Assembly (NCBI RefSeq): GCF_020520425.1 | Contig: NC_079492.1 | Location: 140,744,361-140,808,360, forward strand | Length of the DNA: 64,000 nt | Direction: 5' to 3' | Origin: Spinacia oleracea | Lineage: Eukaryota > Streptophyta > Magnoliopsida > Caryophyllales > Amaranthaceae | Part shown: in pieces, positions 1 through 10,699 of the stretch | How the letters are laid out: the number at the start of each line of letters is the position of its first letter | Numbering within the stretch: the stretch's first letter is position 1 | Position numbers and translations under genes: made by a program | The notes under the pieces: generated by a model | What the model was told of the DNA's origin: nothing | The model's database searches: none | Seen by the model: only the letters and a program-made list of their open reading frames with translations

Positions 1-19
1 CACTAAGATCGATGGTCCC

Positions 20-3000
20 TTGGAAAAATCGGTCAGTGGTGACTGGTTGGTGGAGGCGAAGCTGGGGAACTACCATCGGAGAGCCGAAGAGTTATACGGA
101 ATCCAGCACGCCTTGGGGTACTGGTGCGAGCTTCCCGACCAGGAGCGTCCTCGGGTGACTCATCCGCCGAGGGGGTTCATCTCTGTGTATACTCATCATT
201 TGGAGAACGGTCTCCGCTTTCCTTTGGATCCCTTCGTTTCCGAGCTCCTGGTGTCGTACAACATCAGTTTGGCCCAGCTTACCCCTAAATCTATGAGGCA
301 CATCATCGGATTTAGATGGGTGTGCGATTTTATTAACTTTCCATGCTCTGTTGCCGTGTTTCGGGATCTACACGATCTGTCTTTCAACCATGCTTCCAAG
401 GGAGATGGGTATGGTTGGTGGACCATCATAAACAAAAGATCCCGAAGGAAGGGGGAGCCGAACTATATTACGGCCTACCCTTACCTCAGCTCTGATCATA
501 ATTGGAAGACGGAGTGGTTGTTTGTTCGTGTGCCGACAGATCCGAAGCATCCACATTTTTACCGCCCTCCGAAGTGGTTTGTGACTCCTGATCCTGATAT
601 GCGAAGCGTGGCTGCTCCGGATCGGAACCATCACCACTACGTGGATCTCCTCCAGTGGTTTTTGGCTCGGGAGGACAACTATAAACTGCCGTCCAACTGG
701 CTCCCGAACCTCAACTATATCTTGCGGGAGGACATTCTTGCTGTTGCCGGTCTCAGTAGGATTTTTGACAGGGGTAGGTGTCTTTCGGCTGGGACCGTGC
801 TTTAGTAAGTTTGTCCTCCTCCTTTTTGTCTCGTTTTATTGACTTTGCTTTGTGCTTTGTTTCTGCAGAGTACGGCTTTAGCTGCGTTGATCCTGTGGTC
901 TTGGGCATTTCTTTGGATCTGAAGACCATTCACGACTCGGCCCCTGATTACAAGTTCGGGAAGGAGAATCCTCGTAATCCTCGCTTGAAGGATTACGTGC
1001 TGTCTCCGTCGGGTGTCGCTCGGATATCTGAAGTTCGAGCTGATCCGTGGGATTCTGCCTCTTCTCCCGAAGCTGTTCCAGTGAAAGTCGTGCTCCCTGA
1101 ATTGAGGACGACCTCGGATCCGGTGAGTGTGACAACTCTCTCGAAGTCTTTTGTTTGTCTTTCTTTCTGGTTGGCCGTCGGCTAACGTCTTGGTCCTGGA
1201 CCATCTTTTTAGGGTCCTGGGACTGACGCTGTGCCGCGTGCCGTTCCTTCGGTTTCATCTCCGGCTCGGATAGATATCTCTTTATCTAGGAACCGGGTAC
1301 TTCGCGTTTTTTCTTTATTCCTTCCTTTGTCTTCTTTTACATTTATTGACCCTTGGTCTCCTCTGTTTAGGATCAGCGCAAGAGGAAGGGCAGCACTCTT
1401 TTGAGGCCTTCTGCGCATCCGAAGAAAGCGAAAGCTTCTCGGTCTTCGGAGAAGGTATTTGTTCTGACTTGGAGCCTTTGTGGTCCGTTCTCTCTTTTTC
1501 TGAAACTGACTTTTGAGCGTTTGCCCTGTAGGAAGAAGTTTCGGAAGTCATGCCTCCTCCCAAAAATCTCCTTCACTTCATGCCCTTGCCAGGGCAGAAG
1601 TTGAAGAGTGTGGTGGTTGCGGAACCGCCGCCCGTGGACCAACCGTTGGCCGAGGAAGATACCATCCCCTCTCCGCTGAAGCCGTCTGCTGCTTTGGGGA
1701 TCGAGATCCAGGATATAACCAAGGTGATGGAGGCAATTGAAGCCGACCTTGTTCCTGGCTCGGATGTCCCTACTGTGGCCGAGCGGAAGGAAGAATCTGC
1801 TGACGTTTCTCTCGAAAGGGAGAGAAGTCCAGATAAGGAGATGGTGGATCTCACCGAGGCTCACATGGAGGTTCCCGAAGCTGAGAAGGAGGTCCCTTCT
1901 GCTGAGGAGGAGCAACCCGAGCAGGGTCTGACGAGGAAGAGGCGCCACTCGACCTTGGGCTCTACTTCGACCTCGGCCCTGGATAGACTGATCCACGCTG
2001 ACCCTTGCTCGGATGTTCCGCTGAAACGGATCCCCGAGGAGGTAAGGGAGGCGATGGCTCGCTATGCTAGGGCTCCGGTTTTGGGGGAGAATCCCATGGC
2101 TCACGTGGGATCTTTGGTGGGTCCCGAAGCTGCACGGGAGAATCTTCTTCGGGCCAACCCGCAGTGGAGGGTTCCTGGAGCTGAGGAGAGGAACCCAGCT
2201 ATGATGGCTCAGTATTATCTGAATGAGGTAAGTGTTGGAAATTTTGTTTTGAGTTCCGTTTTTGGTTTGTTGTTGTCTTCTTTCCTCATCTTTTCTTGTC
2301 TTTTCTTCTTTCCCAGGCTGTTTTCTGGTCCTCGTTCGCTTCCGAGTGTAGCTCGGTTGAGGAGAGGCAATTGAGGAGGTATCAGGAGGCTTATGCTCGT
2401 GATATCCCTGTCTTGGACCAGAAGGCTGGGCAGCTCATGGCCGAGATGGTGGACCTCAAGCTACTGTACCTTCAGTACAGTCGTGAGGCTAGGGAATCGG
2501 CTGAGCAGATCGGGGCCGAAGTTGGGAAGCTTACTTTCCGAGTCGAGGAGGATGCTGAAAAGATAGCTTCCTTCGACAAGGAGAGGAAAGAAATGGCTGC
2601 CAAGTTTGCGAGCGAACTTGAAGAAAAAGACAGTCTTCTCAAGGAGATGACTTCTAAATTTGAGGCGGCCATTAAGCAGAGCCAGGAAGCGGAGGCGAGG
2701 CTTCAGCAGTTTGTCAAGCATCGGGAGATTGTTCAGAACCAAGCTGACAAGGTGCCCGTTCTCCAGCTGAAGATCCGAGAGAAGGATGCTGCCATTCGGA
2801 AACTGGAGCAAGAGAGAGTTGACCTCTACACTGCTGATCAGTGTAGGGAGCAATACTGGAATGGCATCCTGGGCGCTCGGCGGATGTTCGCGAAGCATAT
2901 GCCTCATTTCCCTTGGAATGAGAAGGTTCCGCTCTGGATGAGGGCCCAGGATCACTTGGTGGAGTGCCAGGCCGATCGAGACGAGGCCGAAGCTGAGCGC

Positions 3001-3117
3001 CAAGCTGCTCTTGCAGAGGCTCGGGCCCAGAAGGCGACTTCCGAAGGTGATACTACTGCTGGGGGTTCTTCGAAGGATGCTCCCCTGGGGGATGCTCCTG
3101 AGACTCCCAAGAGTTAG
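20..3117 (+). CDS. Antisense accessory ORF region of the Tat/Retand element
   Basis: This region lies between pol and the missing 3' LTR, on the strand opposite to pol. The first part (from about base 20) resembles the plant 'putative gypsy type transposon' domain (PF04195-like): a conserved patch around HHLENGLRFPLDPFV followed by a WWTIINKR-like segment. The last part (about 2300-3117) is rich in Glu, Lys, Ala and Gln and would form a long coiled coil. The open reading is split into several stretches separated by short gaps bordered by GT and pyrimidine-AG, as expected for an intron-containing transcript. Antisense ORFs at this place are known in the Retand group; their function is unknown. 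Assignment is from motif memory and position. Confidence 0.65.
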
Positions 3118-4169
3118 GGATTCGGGCAGTCGTCTTCTTCAGAGTCGGTCGGTTCCAGTTGAGGACTTCCGAACATGTGCTTGCCTTTCCCCCTTTTGCC
3201 TCGGCGCTGCGTTGTACTCATTTCTTTTTGCTTTCTTAGTACTTCGGTAGGCCGGTATTGTCTGTTGATGGCTGCCGATTTTAACTGTTTCATTTTGTTT
3301 TCAATTTTTGAGGTTTTCAATGTATTTGTACTTCCCCCAAATATTGAATAAAAAATGAATGTTTGTTACTTGGCTGCTTCTTTTCAACTTGTTCTTTCGC
3401 AATTTTAGGTCTTTAAATCCGTAGATTTCTCGAGCTCCTCTTTCTGTAGACTTGCTAAAAACCTTTTGATCTTGCGAGCTCTTTAAATCCGTAGATCTGC
3501 TAAGAGACTCTTTAGTTTTGCGAGTTCTTCAAATCCGTAGATCTGCTAAGAGACTCTTTGACTTTGTGAGTTCTTCAAATCCGTAGATCTGCTAAGAGAC
3601 TCTTTAGTTTTGCGAGTTCTTCAAATCCGTAGATCTGCTAAGAGACTCTTTAGTTTTGCGAGTTCTTCAAATCCGTAGATCTGCTAAGAGACTCTTTAGT
3701 TTTGCGAGTTCTTCAAATCCGTAGATCTGCTAAGAGACTCTTTAGTTTCCAGACTCTTCAAATCCGTCGATCTGCTCAGAGGTTTGGATTGTTCTTCCGA
3801 TCTCTTGTGGTTCGGAAACCTGGGCAAGAGATCGCTAGTCTGCCTCTTTAGTTATGCCTTCGGCGATCCGTGGATCTGAGCCGGAGTTTTATAACTTGAT
3901 TCGAGCGACTGTTTGTTGCGAACAAATTTTATTAGGGTACCGCGAATCCGAGGATTCTGGACGATTCCCTGAAGTGTATGATTTGGTCATTTCTTGAATT
4001 TTATCAAGGAATGGGCAAAGTCAACCTGTTTTTAGTCTCGGATTGATCAGATCCGAGGCTGCATATATATATAAAGGGACAATAATTATAGAGATAAGTT
4101 TAATGAAACACATGGTGCCAATGGCTTTCCTCTTCTCATTAAACAACTTACTTGGTTTACAGACAGAGA
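3118..4169. other. Element 3' untranslated zone between antisense ORF and pol
   Basis: No open reading frame stands out. The stretch holds a poly(A)-signal-like AATAAA near 3346 on the plus strand, shortly after the antisense ORF ends, then the 46-bp tandem array, then about 390 bp of unique sequence up to the pol stop codon. It is internal retrotransposon sequence. Confidence 0.6.
3410..3780. repeat. 46-bp tandem repeat array inside the retrotransposon
   Basis: The unit contains AAATCCGTAGATCTGCTAAG followed by AGACTCTTTAGTTTTGCGAG. The GTAGATC word recurs at 3491, 3537, 3583, 3629, 3675 and 3721, exactly 46 bp apart, with diverged copies at both margins. Units abut directly. Tandem arrays in the 3' untranslated part of Tat/Ogre-type elements are a known source of plant satellite DNA. 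Confidence 0.92.
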
Positions 4170-7100
4170 TCATACAAAATATTTCTTGAGAACATCGGTA
4201 TTCCAATGGTTCTTCAGAATTGTTCCATCTAACTGTTTCAGCATATACGTGCCTGGCCTTTTTTCGGAATGGATGATGTATGGTCCTTCCCAAGTGGCTG
4301 AGAGTTTGCCATGGATCCGTCCTTTCTGAACCGAGGCGGCGTTTCTGAGTACTAGATCACCGACTTTTAGGGGTCTGGCGTTGACTCTTCGGTTGTAATG
4401 CTTGTTGACCCTCTGCAAATAGGCTGCGTTGAGTGTCCTTGCATCGTTCCGAGCTTCGTCCAGTAGATCGAGAGCTTCGGATAGAAGTTGATTGTTGCTT
4501 TCTCCTTGGAGCCCATCATACCTGTTGTATGCCTGGATCCTCAGGCTTTCTGTTCCGATTTCCACAGGGATTACAGCTTCGGATCCGTATACAAGGTGGA
4601 ACGGTGTTTGTCCGGTAGCTTCTTTTTCAGTGGTCCGAAGGGACCATAGCGTTCCGGGTAGCTCCTCTAACCATTTGTTTTTGTCATCCTCGACTCTTTT
4701 CTTGAGTGCGTTGAGGATGAGTTTGTTAGCAGCTTCGGCTTGCCCGTTGCTTTGTGGGTGACAGACTGCTGAGTATGCTAGGTGTATGCCGAACTGTTTG
4801 CACCACTTTTGCAACGGGGTGTTGTCGAACTGTTTCCCGTGGTCGAAGACCATCAGTCTTGGTATGCCGAACCTTGTGATGATGTTCTGCCATATGAACT
4901 TGCGGACCTGAGGTTCGGTGATGGAGGAGACAGCTTCGGCTTCGATCCATTTGCTAAAATAGTCGACTCCTACAATCAACCACTTCTTCTGGTTCGTTGC
5001 TGAGGGGAAGGGACCAATGATGTCTAACCCCCACTGTGCGAATGGTAAGGGATACAGTGTTGATTGTAGGGTTTGAGCTGGTTGATGGATGGCTGGTGCG
5101 AACTTTTGGCATTTCTCGCATTTCCTTGCCATCTGCTTTGCCTCGGAGACCATAGTGGGCCACCAGTACCCAGCCCGAAGGGCTTTATGTGCTAATGTCC
5201 TACCTCCAATGTGGTTTCCGCATATCCCGAGGTGGATTTCCCTTAGGATGTAGTCAGCGTCTGTTGGACCCACACATTTTAGCAGCGGAGCAGAGAATGA
5301 TTTCCTCATGAGCTCTCCTTCGGCGCTGATGATGAACCATCTGTTGAATCTTTTCAGTTTTCTCGCTTGCAGCTTATCTTCGGGGAGTTCTCCCCTTTCT
5401 TTGTATGCAACTACTGCGTCCATCCAGCTAGGTTCGGTACGTAAGCTGCATACTGTGGTGGGTAGCAAGTCGATGCTTCTCTCTTGGTGAACTTCCACGT
5501 GGACCGACCTGTTTAGGTCGATGAGTGTTGAGCTTGCGAGTTTTGACAGTGCGTCTGCTTGCGTGTTCTGTCCTCGGGGAATGAGGATGACTTCAAAGGA
5601 TCTTAACTTTGACGTTAAGGATTTAATTTTTGCTAAATAGGCTGTCATGCTGGGCCATTTGGCCTCATACTCCCCTCGGATCTGGTTGGCTACAAGCTGG
5701 GAATCAGTTTTGAGGCGAACATGTTCGGCCTCCAGGGATAAACAAAGCTCTATCCCTGCGATTGCGGCCTCGTATTCGGCCTCGTTGTTGGTTGCTTTGA
5801 AGCCGAACTTCAATGCATACTCTATGCTTTTCCCCGTCGGGGGGATCAGTACAACTCCTGCCCCTGAGCCGTTTATTGTGGAAGATCCGTCAGTGAAGAC
5901 CTCCCAAGTGCTTTTCGTATCATCCAACATTTCCTGGTATGAGCACTCGGCCAAGAAGTCTGCCAATGCTTGTGCTTTGATTGCTGTCCTCGGCTGATAT
6001 TTGATGCCGAACTCTGATAGTTCGAAGGCCCAGGCAGCCAATCTTCCTGACCTCTCTATTTTGTCGAGTACTTTTTCGAGCGGTTGGTCAGTTAGCACTG
6101 TGATCTGGTGGGAGTCGAAGTATGGCCTCAGTTTTCGTGCAGCTACCACTACTGCATATGCGACTTTCTCGATGAGTGGGTACCGGGTTTCGGCCCCTGT
6201 GAGTGTTCGGCTGGTGAAGTAGATTGGCTGTTGCTTCTTTTCTTCTTCCCGAAGAAGCACTGCGCTGACGGTTCCAGGGCTAACTGCGACATATAGGTAC
6301 AGGGTTTCCCCCTCCTTTGGTCTGGCCAGTGTCGGCAGTTGAGCTAGGTGGGCTCTGAGTTGCTGAAAAGCTTCTTTTTGCTCCTGTTCCCATATCAGTT
6401 CGGGATCCACTTTCCTCGGGACCCCTTTTTTCTTGACTGGTTCTGCTTCTCCCCCGGGGAGGTTCTTTGGTTTCAGTGCTTTGAAAAAGGGGGCTCCCTT
6501 ATCCGAGGCCTTTGATATGAACCTTGTTAGTGCGGCTAACCTGCCGGTTAGCCTCTGCACATCTCTCTTGGTCTTCGGCTCGGGTAAATCCAATGCCGCT
6601 TGGACTTTGTCCGGGTTCGCATCAATTCCTCTTTCGCTCACCATGAATCCGAGGAACTTCCCTGACTTCACCCCGAAGACGCATTTTTTTGGGTTCAGCT
6701 TCATGCTGTATTTTCTCAGATTTCCGAAGGTCTCTGCCAAGTCTTTGACATGGTCTTCCTCCTTGATGGATTTTACGATGGAGTCATCCACGTAGACCTC
6801 CACATTCCTCCCTTTCTGGTCGGCGAAGACGTGGTCAACTAACCTCTGGTAGGTGGCTCCGGCATTTTTCAAGCCGAAAGGCATCATTTTGTAGTTGAAC
6901 ACTCCTGCGCTTGTGATGAACGCTGTCTTTGCCCTGTCATCGGGGTGCATGAATACTTGGTGGTAGCCTGAAAAGGCATCCATGAAGCTGAGCAGTGCAT
7001 GGCCGCTGGTGGAGTCAACCAGTTGATCTATCCTTGGCAGGGGATAGCAGTCTTTGGGGCAGGCTCGGTTCAGATCTGTGAAATCTACGCACATTCGCCA

Positions 7101-9923
7101 TGAGCCGTTCGCTTTCTTGACCATCACCACGTTGGCCAGCCACTTCGGATACATGCATGGTTCGATGAATCCGGCCTCTTGCAACTTTTTAACCTCCTCG
7201 GCGATGGCTTTGTTTTTCTCCGAGGAGTAATTTCTCTTTTTTTGCTTGATTGGCCGAGCTTCAGCGTTGACATCCAGCTTGTGACAAATCAGCTTCGGAT
7301 TTATCCCTGGCATATCTGCTGCTGACCATGCAAAGATGTCTTTATGATCCCTGAGTAATCGGATCAAATCGATTCGGAGCCCCGAGCTTAGGCCCTTGCC
7401 TATTCGGACGCTCCTGTCTGAATCATCTTCGAGGAAGATATCCTCCATTTCTTGATCCGGTTCGGGGGATAGGGTTTCGGGGCGAGCATCAACTTCCGCG
7501 GGAGACAAGCTGCTCGTGCTTGCTCTTCTCCTTTTTGCCTCGCTTTCCTCTCCCGTAGCTCCTTTTTCCTCCTCGGGGCCGTCCCCTAGCTTGGGCTTTC
7601 GGACAGCAGTGTGGCAGGTTCTTCTCGCCACTTCTTGATCACCTCTGATTCGTTCGGCGAATCCTGCATCCGAGACGTATATCATCAGCTGGTGGTATGT
7701 GGAGGGGACTGCTTGCATCTTGTGAATCATGGTTCTCCCCATGATTACGTTGTATACGGAGTCGCAGTCCATCACCAAGAATTCGTCCCGAAGGGTTTTT
7801 GCTGCCTGGCCTTCGCCCACTGTGACTGGCAGGGTGATCTTTCCTCGAGGGATAGCTGCGGATCCGTTGAATCCGATCAGAGGATAACTGACTTTCGTCA
7901 GTGCTTCCTCTGGTTCTTCGAGGATCAGCTGCTCGAAGCAGTTTCTGAAGATGATGTTGACGGCACTTCCTCCGTCGACTAACACTCGATGTACGTTGTG
8001 ATTGTTGAGGTCCATGGAAATGACCAAAGGATCGTCATGTTTGTACTGGACTCCGAAGCAATCATCAGCAGTGAAGGTCATGTTCGGGGGGTGTGGTTGG
8101 TTGTCTCCAACCGCGCTGAAGTTGACCCGATGGGAGAGGGCTCTTAGGTGTTTTTTGCTGGCCTGGCCAGACTTCTGTCCCCCGAACACCACTAGGATGT
8201 CATTTTTCTTGTGCCCTGTTGCTTCGTAGACCCTTTTCTGGGGTTGCTCGTGTTGTTTGCCGCTTGCGGCCTTTTCTTTTTCCTCCCTTCGGTCTAACAA
8301 GTACTGTTTCAGGTAGCCTCGGCGAACGAGGTCTTCAATGTTATCTTTCAGCGAGTTGCACTCTTCGGTATGGTGACCGAAGTCATCATGGAACTCGCAC
8401 CACTTGTTCTTGTTTCTCCGAGCTGGGTTGGACTTGAGCTTCCCCGGTAGTTTCCACTTTTCATCATTTCTGTTGAGGCTAAATATCTCTTTTCGGGGCA
8501 GAGTTAGTGGAGTGTAGTTGGTGTATTTGGGTTGAAGTTCACCCCTTCTCCCGTCTTTCTTCGGGCTCATCTCTCTAGCTCCTACTTTCTCTTTCCCTTT
8601 CCTTGAGCCGCCCTCGGGCCTGCTCTGGTTATTCTTTGTGTCTCTCGGATCTGACGATCCCTTCAATTTTGCAGCGGCCTTGTTGAACTCTTCGGTTCTG
8701 ATGAACGCATCGGCCATTTGGAGCACGTCAGCTATTTTGGAGGGGTTCTTCATTGAGAGTTCGTCACGGAACTTCCCTTCCTGGAGCGCGTGCTTCAAGG
8801 CGAAGATGGCCACGTCTGGCTGCAAGTTTGGTATGTTTGTTGATTCTTTCATGAATCTGGCCATGAATTCTCTCAGACTTTCGTCTCTTTCTTGTTGGAT
8901 TGAGGTCAGTTCTGCTGTGGTTCGCTCGGGGCGATTGTTGCTCACGAACTGTGTGCAGAATCTCTTTTTCAGCTTTTTCCAGCTCTTGATCGATCCCTTC
9001 GGCAGCGATCTAAACCACTCTCCCGCCACTCCGGTTAGCGTGGTTGGGAAGTATTTACACCAACATGCTTCGGAGTAGGGACTCAAGAACATTTGCTGTT
9101 CGTATGAGATGACATGATCCCTCGGATCTGTGATTCCGCTGTAGGTTAGGTGCGCTGGCAGTCTTACTTTCGGTATTTCTTCCATGATCAGCTCGTCCGA
9201 GAAAGGGGATGACGTAGGAGTCATGATTCTTTTCCCGAGTCTAGCCCTGATGCCTTCGTTTGCCGAGGTTCTGTGATTAGAACGCTCGGGCGTACGATGG
9301 GGGCTAGGGGTTCGATCATGCCTCCTGTCTCTTCTTCTTTCTCGGCTACTGACCTCGGGTCGTTCGCCAGACCTGCTCGACTCACCTACCCCGAGTCTCG
9401 TATGGATCGAAGGTCTTAACCTTGAATGGACCGAGGGTCTCAACCTGCTGAGCACCGAGCTTCGGATCCGAGTGTTACGGGTAGTTGATTCGCTTTGGAG
9501 AGCTGTTGGAGTAGGCGATGGTCTCGCAAACCAATCTGGTTGCTGTTGTGCCCTTTTTTGGGTGTCCCACGTGCTTTCCATCCACCTCGACGTCAAGTGT
9601 GTACCTGTCAAGGGAAGGAGTTCTCGTTCGGGTCTGGACACTTCCACACTGGGTGGCTCGTTCAGCCTTCGCCTGGTCCTCCTCTCTTCTCTGCGGTCAT
9701 TTGCCAGCCCTTGCTGCTTCTCATTGAAGAGGAAGTTTTGCATGATGGTCATGGCCGCAGTGAGCTCTTCCCTAGTTGGAATCGGAGGTCCTGCATTTGT
9801 GGCGGTCGTAGCTCTGCTTGGCTGTGACCTCGCCATCGATTGAGGGTGCCCCTCTTGGTCAGATTCTGAATCTGACCGCACCATCATATCGTCGTCTTTG
9901 TTGTTAACAACATCGTTCACCAT
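4170..9923 (-). CDS. gag-pol polyprotein of the Tat/Retand element
   Basis: One continuous frame. The open frame extends to 10100, but the primer site at 9973-9990 lies inside it, so its first 36 or so codons are LTR sequence; the likely start is the Met at 9923 (MVNDVVNN). Domains in order, numbered from 10100: gag capsid region (about 310-480) with basic linkers, a CEFH...GHH..EC zinc-knuckle-like motif (about 590), aspartic protease with VLVDGGSAVNIIF (about 740), reverse transcriptase with YVDD (about 1150), RT-linked RNase H (about 1330), a second archaeal-type RNase H with FTDGSS and NNEAEYEA (about 1450), and integrase with an HHCC-like region, GLDIIGPFP and DHGKQF. It copies element RNA into cDNA and integrates it. 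The frame looks whole. Confidence 0.93.
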   Translation of the reverse strand: MVNDVVNNKDDDMMVRSDSESDQEGHPQSMARSQPSRATTATNAGPPIPTREELTAAMTIMQNFLFNEKQQGLANDRREERRTRRRLNEPPSVEVSRPERELLPLTGTHLTSRWMESTWDTQKRAQQQPDWFARPSPTPTALQSESTTRNTRIRSSVLSRLRPSVHSRLRPSIHTRLGVGESSRSGERPEVSSRERRRDRRHDRTPSPHRTPERSNHRTSANEGIRARLGKRIMTPTSSPFSDELIMEEIPKVRLPAHLTYSGITDPRDHVISYEQQMFLSPYSEACWCKYFPTTLTGVAGEWFRSLPKGSIKSWKKLKKRFCTQFVSNNRPERTTAELTSIQQERDESLREFMARFMKESTNIPNLQPDVAIFALKHALQEGKFRDELSMKNPSKIADVLQMADAFIRTEEFNKAAAKLKGSSDPRDTKNNQSRPEGGSRKGKEKVGAREMSPKKDGRRGELQPKYTNYTPLTLPRKEIFSLNRNDEKWKLPGKLKSNPARRNKNKWCEFHDDFGHHTEECNSLKDNIEDLVRRGYLKQYLLDRREEKEKAASGKQHEQPQKRVYEATGHKKNDILVVFGGQKSGQASKKHLRALSHRVNFSAVGDNQPHPPNMTFTADDCFGVQYKHDDPLVISMDLNNHNVHRVLVDGGSAVNIIFRNCFEQLILEEPEEALTKVSYPLIGFNGSAAIPRGKITLPVTVGEGQAAKTLRDEFLVMDCDSVYNVIMGRTMIHKMQAVPSTYHQLMIYVSDAGFAERIRGDQEVARRTCHTAVRKPKLGDGPEEEKGATGEESEAKRRRASTSSLSPAEVDARPETLSPEPDQEMEDIFLEDDSDRSVRIGKGLSSGLRIDLIRLLRDHKDIFAWSAADMPGINPKLICHKLDVNAEARPIKQKKRNYSSEKNKAIAEEVKKLQEAGFIEPCMYPKWLANVVMVKKANGSWRMCVDFTDLNRACPKDCYPLPRIDQLVDSTSGHALLSFMDAFSGYHQVFMHPDDRAKTAFITSAGVFNYKMMPFGLKNAGATYQRLVDHVFADQKGRNVEVYVDDSIVKSIKEEDHVKDLAETFGNLRKYSMKLNPKKCVFGVKSGKFLGFMVSERGIDANPDKVQAALDLPEPKTKRDVQRLTGRLAALTRFISKASDKGAPFFKALKPKNLPGGEAEPVKKKGVPRKVDPELIWEQEQKEAFQQLRAHLAQLPTLARPKEGETLYLYVAVSPGTVSAVLLREEEKKQQPIYFTSRTLTGAETRYPLIEKVAYAVVVAARKLRPYFDSHQITVLTDQPLEKVLDKIERSGRLAAWAFELSEFGIKYQPRTAIKAQALADFLAECSYQEMLDDTKSTWEVFTDGSSTINGSGAGVVLIPPTGKSIEYALKFGFKATNNEAEYEAAIAGIELCLSLEAEHVRLKTDSQLVANQIRGEYEAKWPSMTAYLAKIKSLTSKLRSFEVILIPRGQNTQADALSKLASSTLIDLNRSVHVEVHQERSIDLLPTTVCSLRTEPSWMDAVVAYKERGELPEDKLQARKLKRFNRWFIISAEGELMRKSFSAPLLKCVGPTDADYILREIHLGICGNHIGGRTLAHKALRAGYWWPTMVSEAKQMARKCEKCQKFAPAIHQPAQTLQSTLYPLPFAQWGLDIIGPFPSATNQKKWLIVGVDYFSKWIEAEAVSSITEPQVRKFIWQNIITRFGIPRLMVFDHGKQFDNTPLQKWCKQFGIHLAYSAVCHPQSNGQAEAANKLILNALKKRVEDDKNKWLEELPGTLWSLRTTEKEATGQTPFHLVYGSEAVIPVEIGTESLRIQAYNRYDGLQGESNNQLLSEALDLLDEARNDARTLNAAYLQRVNKHYNRRVNARPLKVGDLVLRNAASVQKGRIHGKLSATWEGPYIIHSEKRPGTYMLKQLDGTILKNHWNTDVLKKYFV

Positions 9924-9972
9924 TTTCGCGGAAAGAGGTGATTGATGTCTTTCAAAGGCTTTGAAGTGTTCT

Positions 9973-9990
9973 TCCCCACAGACGGCGCCA
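9973..9990 (-). other. Primer binding site, tRNA-Asp type
   Basis: Read on the minus strand it is TGGCGCCGTCTGTGGGGA. The first eight bases fit the 3' end of plant tRNA-Asp (GGCGCCA) and the rest is a partial match. It starts three bases inside the LTR edge, the usual position for minus-strand priming in Tat/Athila elements. Confidence 0.85.
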
Positions 9991-9993
9991 AAT

Positions 9994-10460
9994 TGTTCCG
10001 GTGTTGTAAAGATGGAAACAATGGGCTTCGAATGAAGGCCCTTTTGTATGTGTTGAAGATCTTGCTTGTTTGAATGAGTGGAGTCCGAATTCACCTGCAC
10101 AATAGCAAAGTTACTAGCCTCGGGGGTGTTTCCGAGGAAAGCCCCTCCGATGCCTAAGTAAGAATGATGCTCGGATTCTAGAGAGAAGTTCTCTAGAAGA
10201 GTAGTCTTAAGGCGGTAAATTGGACGTACCTTGAGGTGTGAGCCTTGGCGGCCTATTTATAGTGTTTGCATAATAAATGCCCATAGGTCATTTATTGCTT
10301 TTGGGCCTTGGGCCTTGATGGATGGCTGACTAGCCATTGGTGGGTTTGATGCTGTTTGTTTAGAGCCATTGGGCTTTGGACTTAGTGGCCCAATTGAGAA
10401 TCAATTGGGAGCCCAAACAATTAATATAGCAAAGATTTCTATTAATTAATTGCCTAGCCA
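9994..10460 (-). repeat. 5' LTR of the Tat/Retand element
   Basis: The inner border is set by the adjacent primer site; on the plus strand the LTR opens with TGTTCCGGTG. The outer border ends in CA at 10419 (426 bp) or at 10460 (467 bp). It cannot be fixed because the partner LTR is outside the window and no target duplication can be compared. A TATA box sits at 10252-10264. Confidence 0.7.
10252..10264 (-). promoter_or_regulatory. TATA box in the retrotransposon LTR
   Basis: On the minus strand it reads CACTATAAATAGG, a strong plant TATA box. It lies about 260 bp upstream of the primer site, a suitable place for the U3/R border of the element's own promoter. Confidence 0.65.
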
Positions 10461-10470
10461 TTGTCTATTA

Positions 10471-10699
10471 CTCCCCCGTTCTTAATATTAGTCTCATTTT
10501 GACTTTTTAGTCTGCATTAACTCAATGTTTAAACGTATATATCTCCAAATACATACGTTAAAGAAATATAAAAATTTGATATTGTTAAACTATACACTGA
10601 GACGAACAAAATAAGATTACATGAATATATTTTTAAATACGTATTAGAAAGAAATAAGGAGATTCTCTTCAATGTAAATAGTGACAAGATTACAAAAGA
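10471..10699. mobile_element. Stowaway MITE, one end missing
   Basis: It starts with CTCCCCCGTTCTTAATATTA after a TA, typical of the Stowaway (Tc1/mariner) family. Family-like internal sequence runs to about 10699. The expected right inverted end (ACGGAGGGAG) is absent, so the copy seems cut at its right side. Confidence 0.65.

Larger units (their letters stand above)
1..10460 (-). mobile_element. Ty3/gypsy LTR retrotransposon, Tat/Retand lineage (3' LTR outside window)
   Basis: The element reads right to left: 5' LTR at about 9994-10460, primer binding site just inside it, a continuous gag-protease-RT-RNase H-integrase frame, a tandem-repeat 3' untranslated zone, then an extra ORF region on the opposite strand. 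A second, archaeal-type RNase H after the RT-linked one, a tRNA-Asp-type primer site and an antisense ORF with the 'putative gypsy type transposon' domain are traits of the Tat/Retand group. The 3' LTR must lie left of base 1, so the target-site duplication and LTR-to-LTR divergence cannot be read. The pol frame looks whole, which suggests a young copy. The right LTR border is uncertain: 10419 and 10460 both end in CA. Confidence 0.9.

Noticed and set aside
1373-2104. 243-codon minus-strand frame in the antisense ORF region
   Set aside because: It lies opposite the plus-strand accessory ORF and its Arg/Leu/His-rich composition is typical of a frame opposite coding sequence.
3410-3780. Regular repeats considered as a CRISPR array
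   Set aside because: Units abut without unique spacers, and this is eukaryotic retrotransposon DNA; they are tandem repeats.
4433-9843. Many plus-strand open frames of 60-150 codons opposite gag-pol
   Set aside because: They are shadows of the long pol frame on the other strand; none shows a recognisable domain or consistent start.
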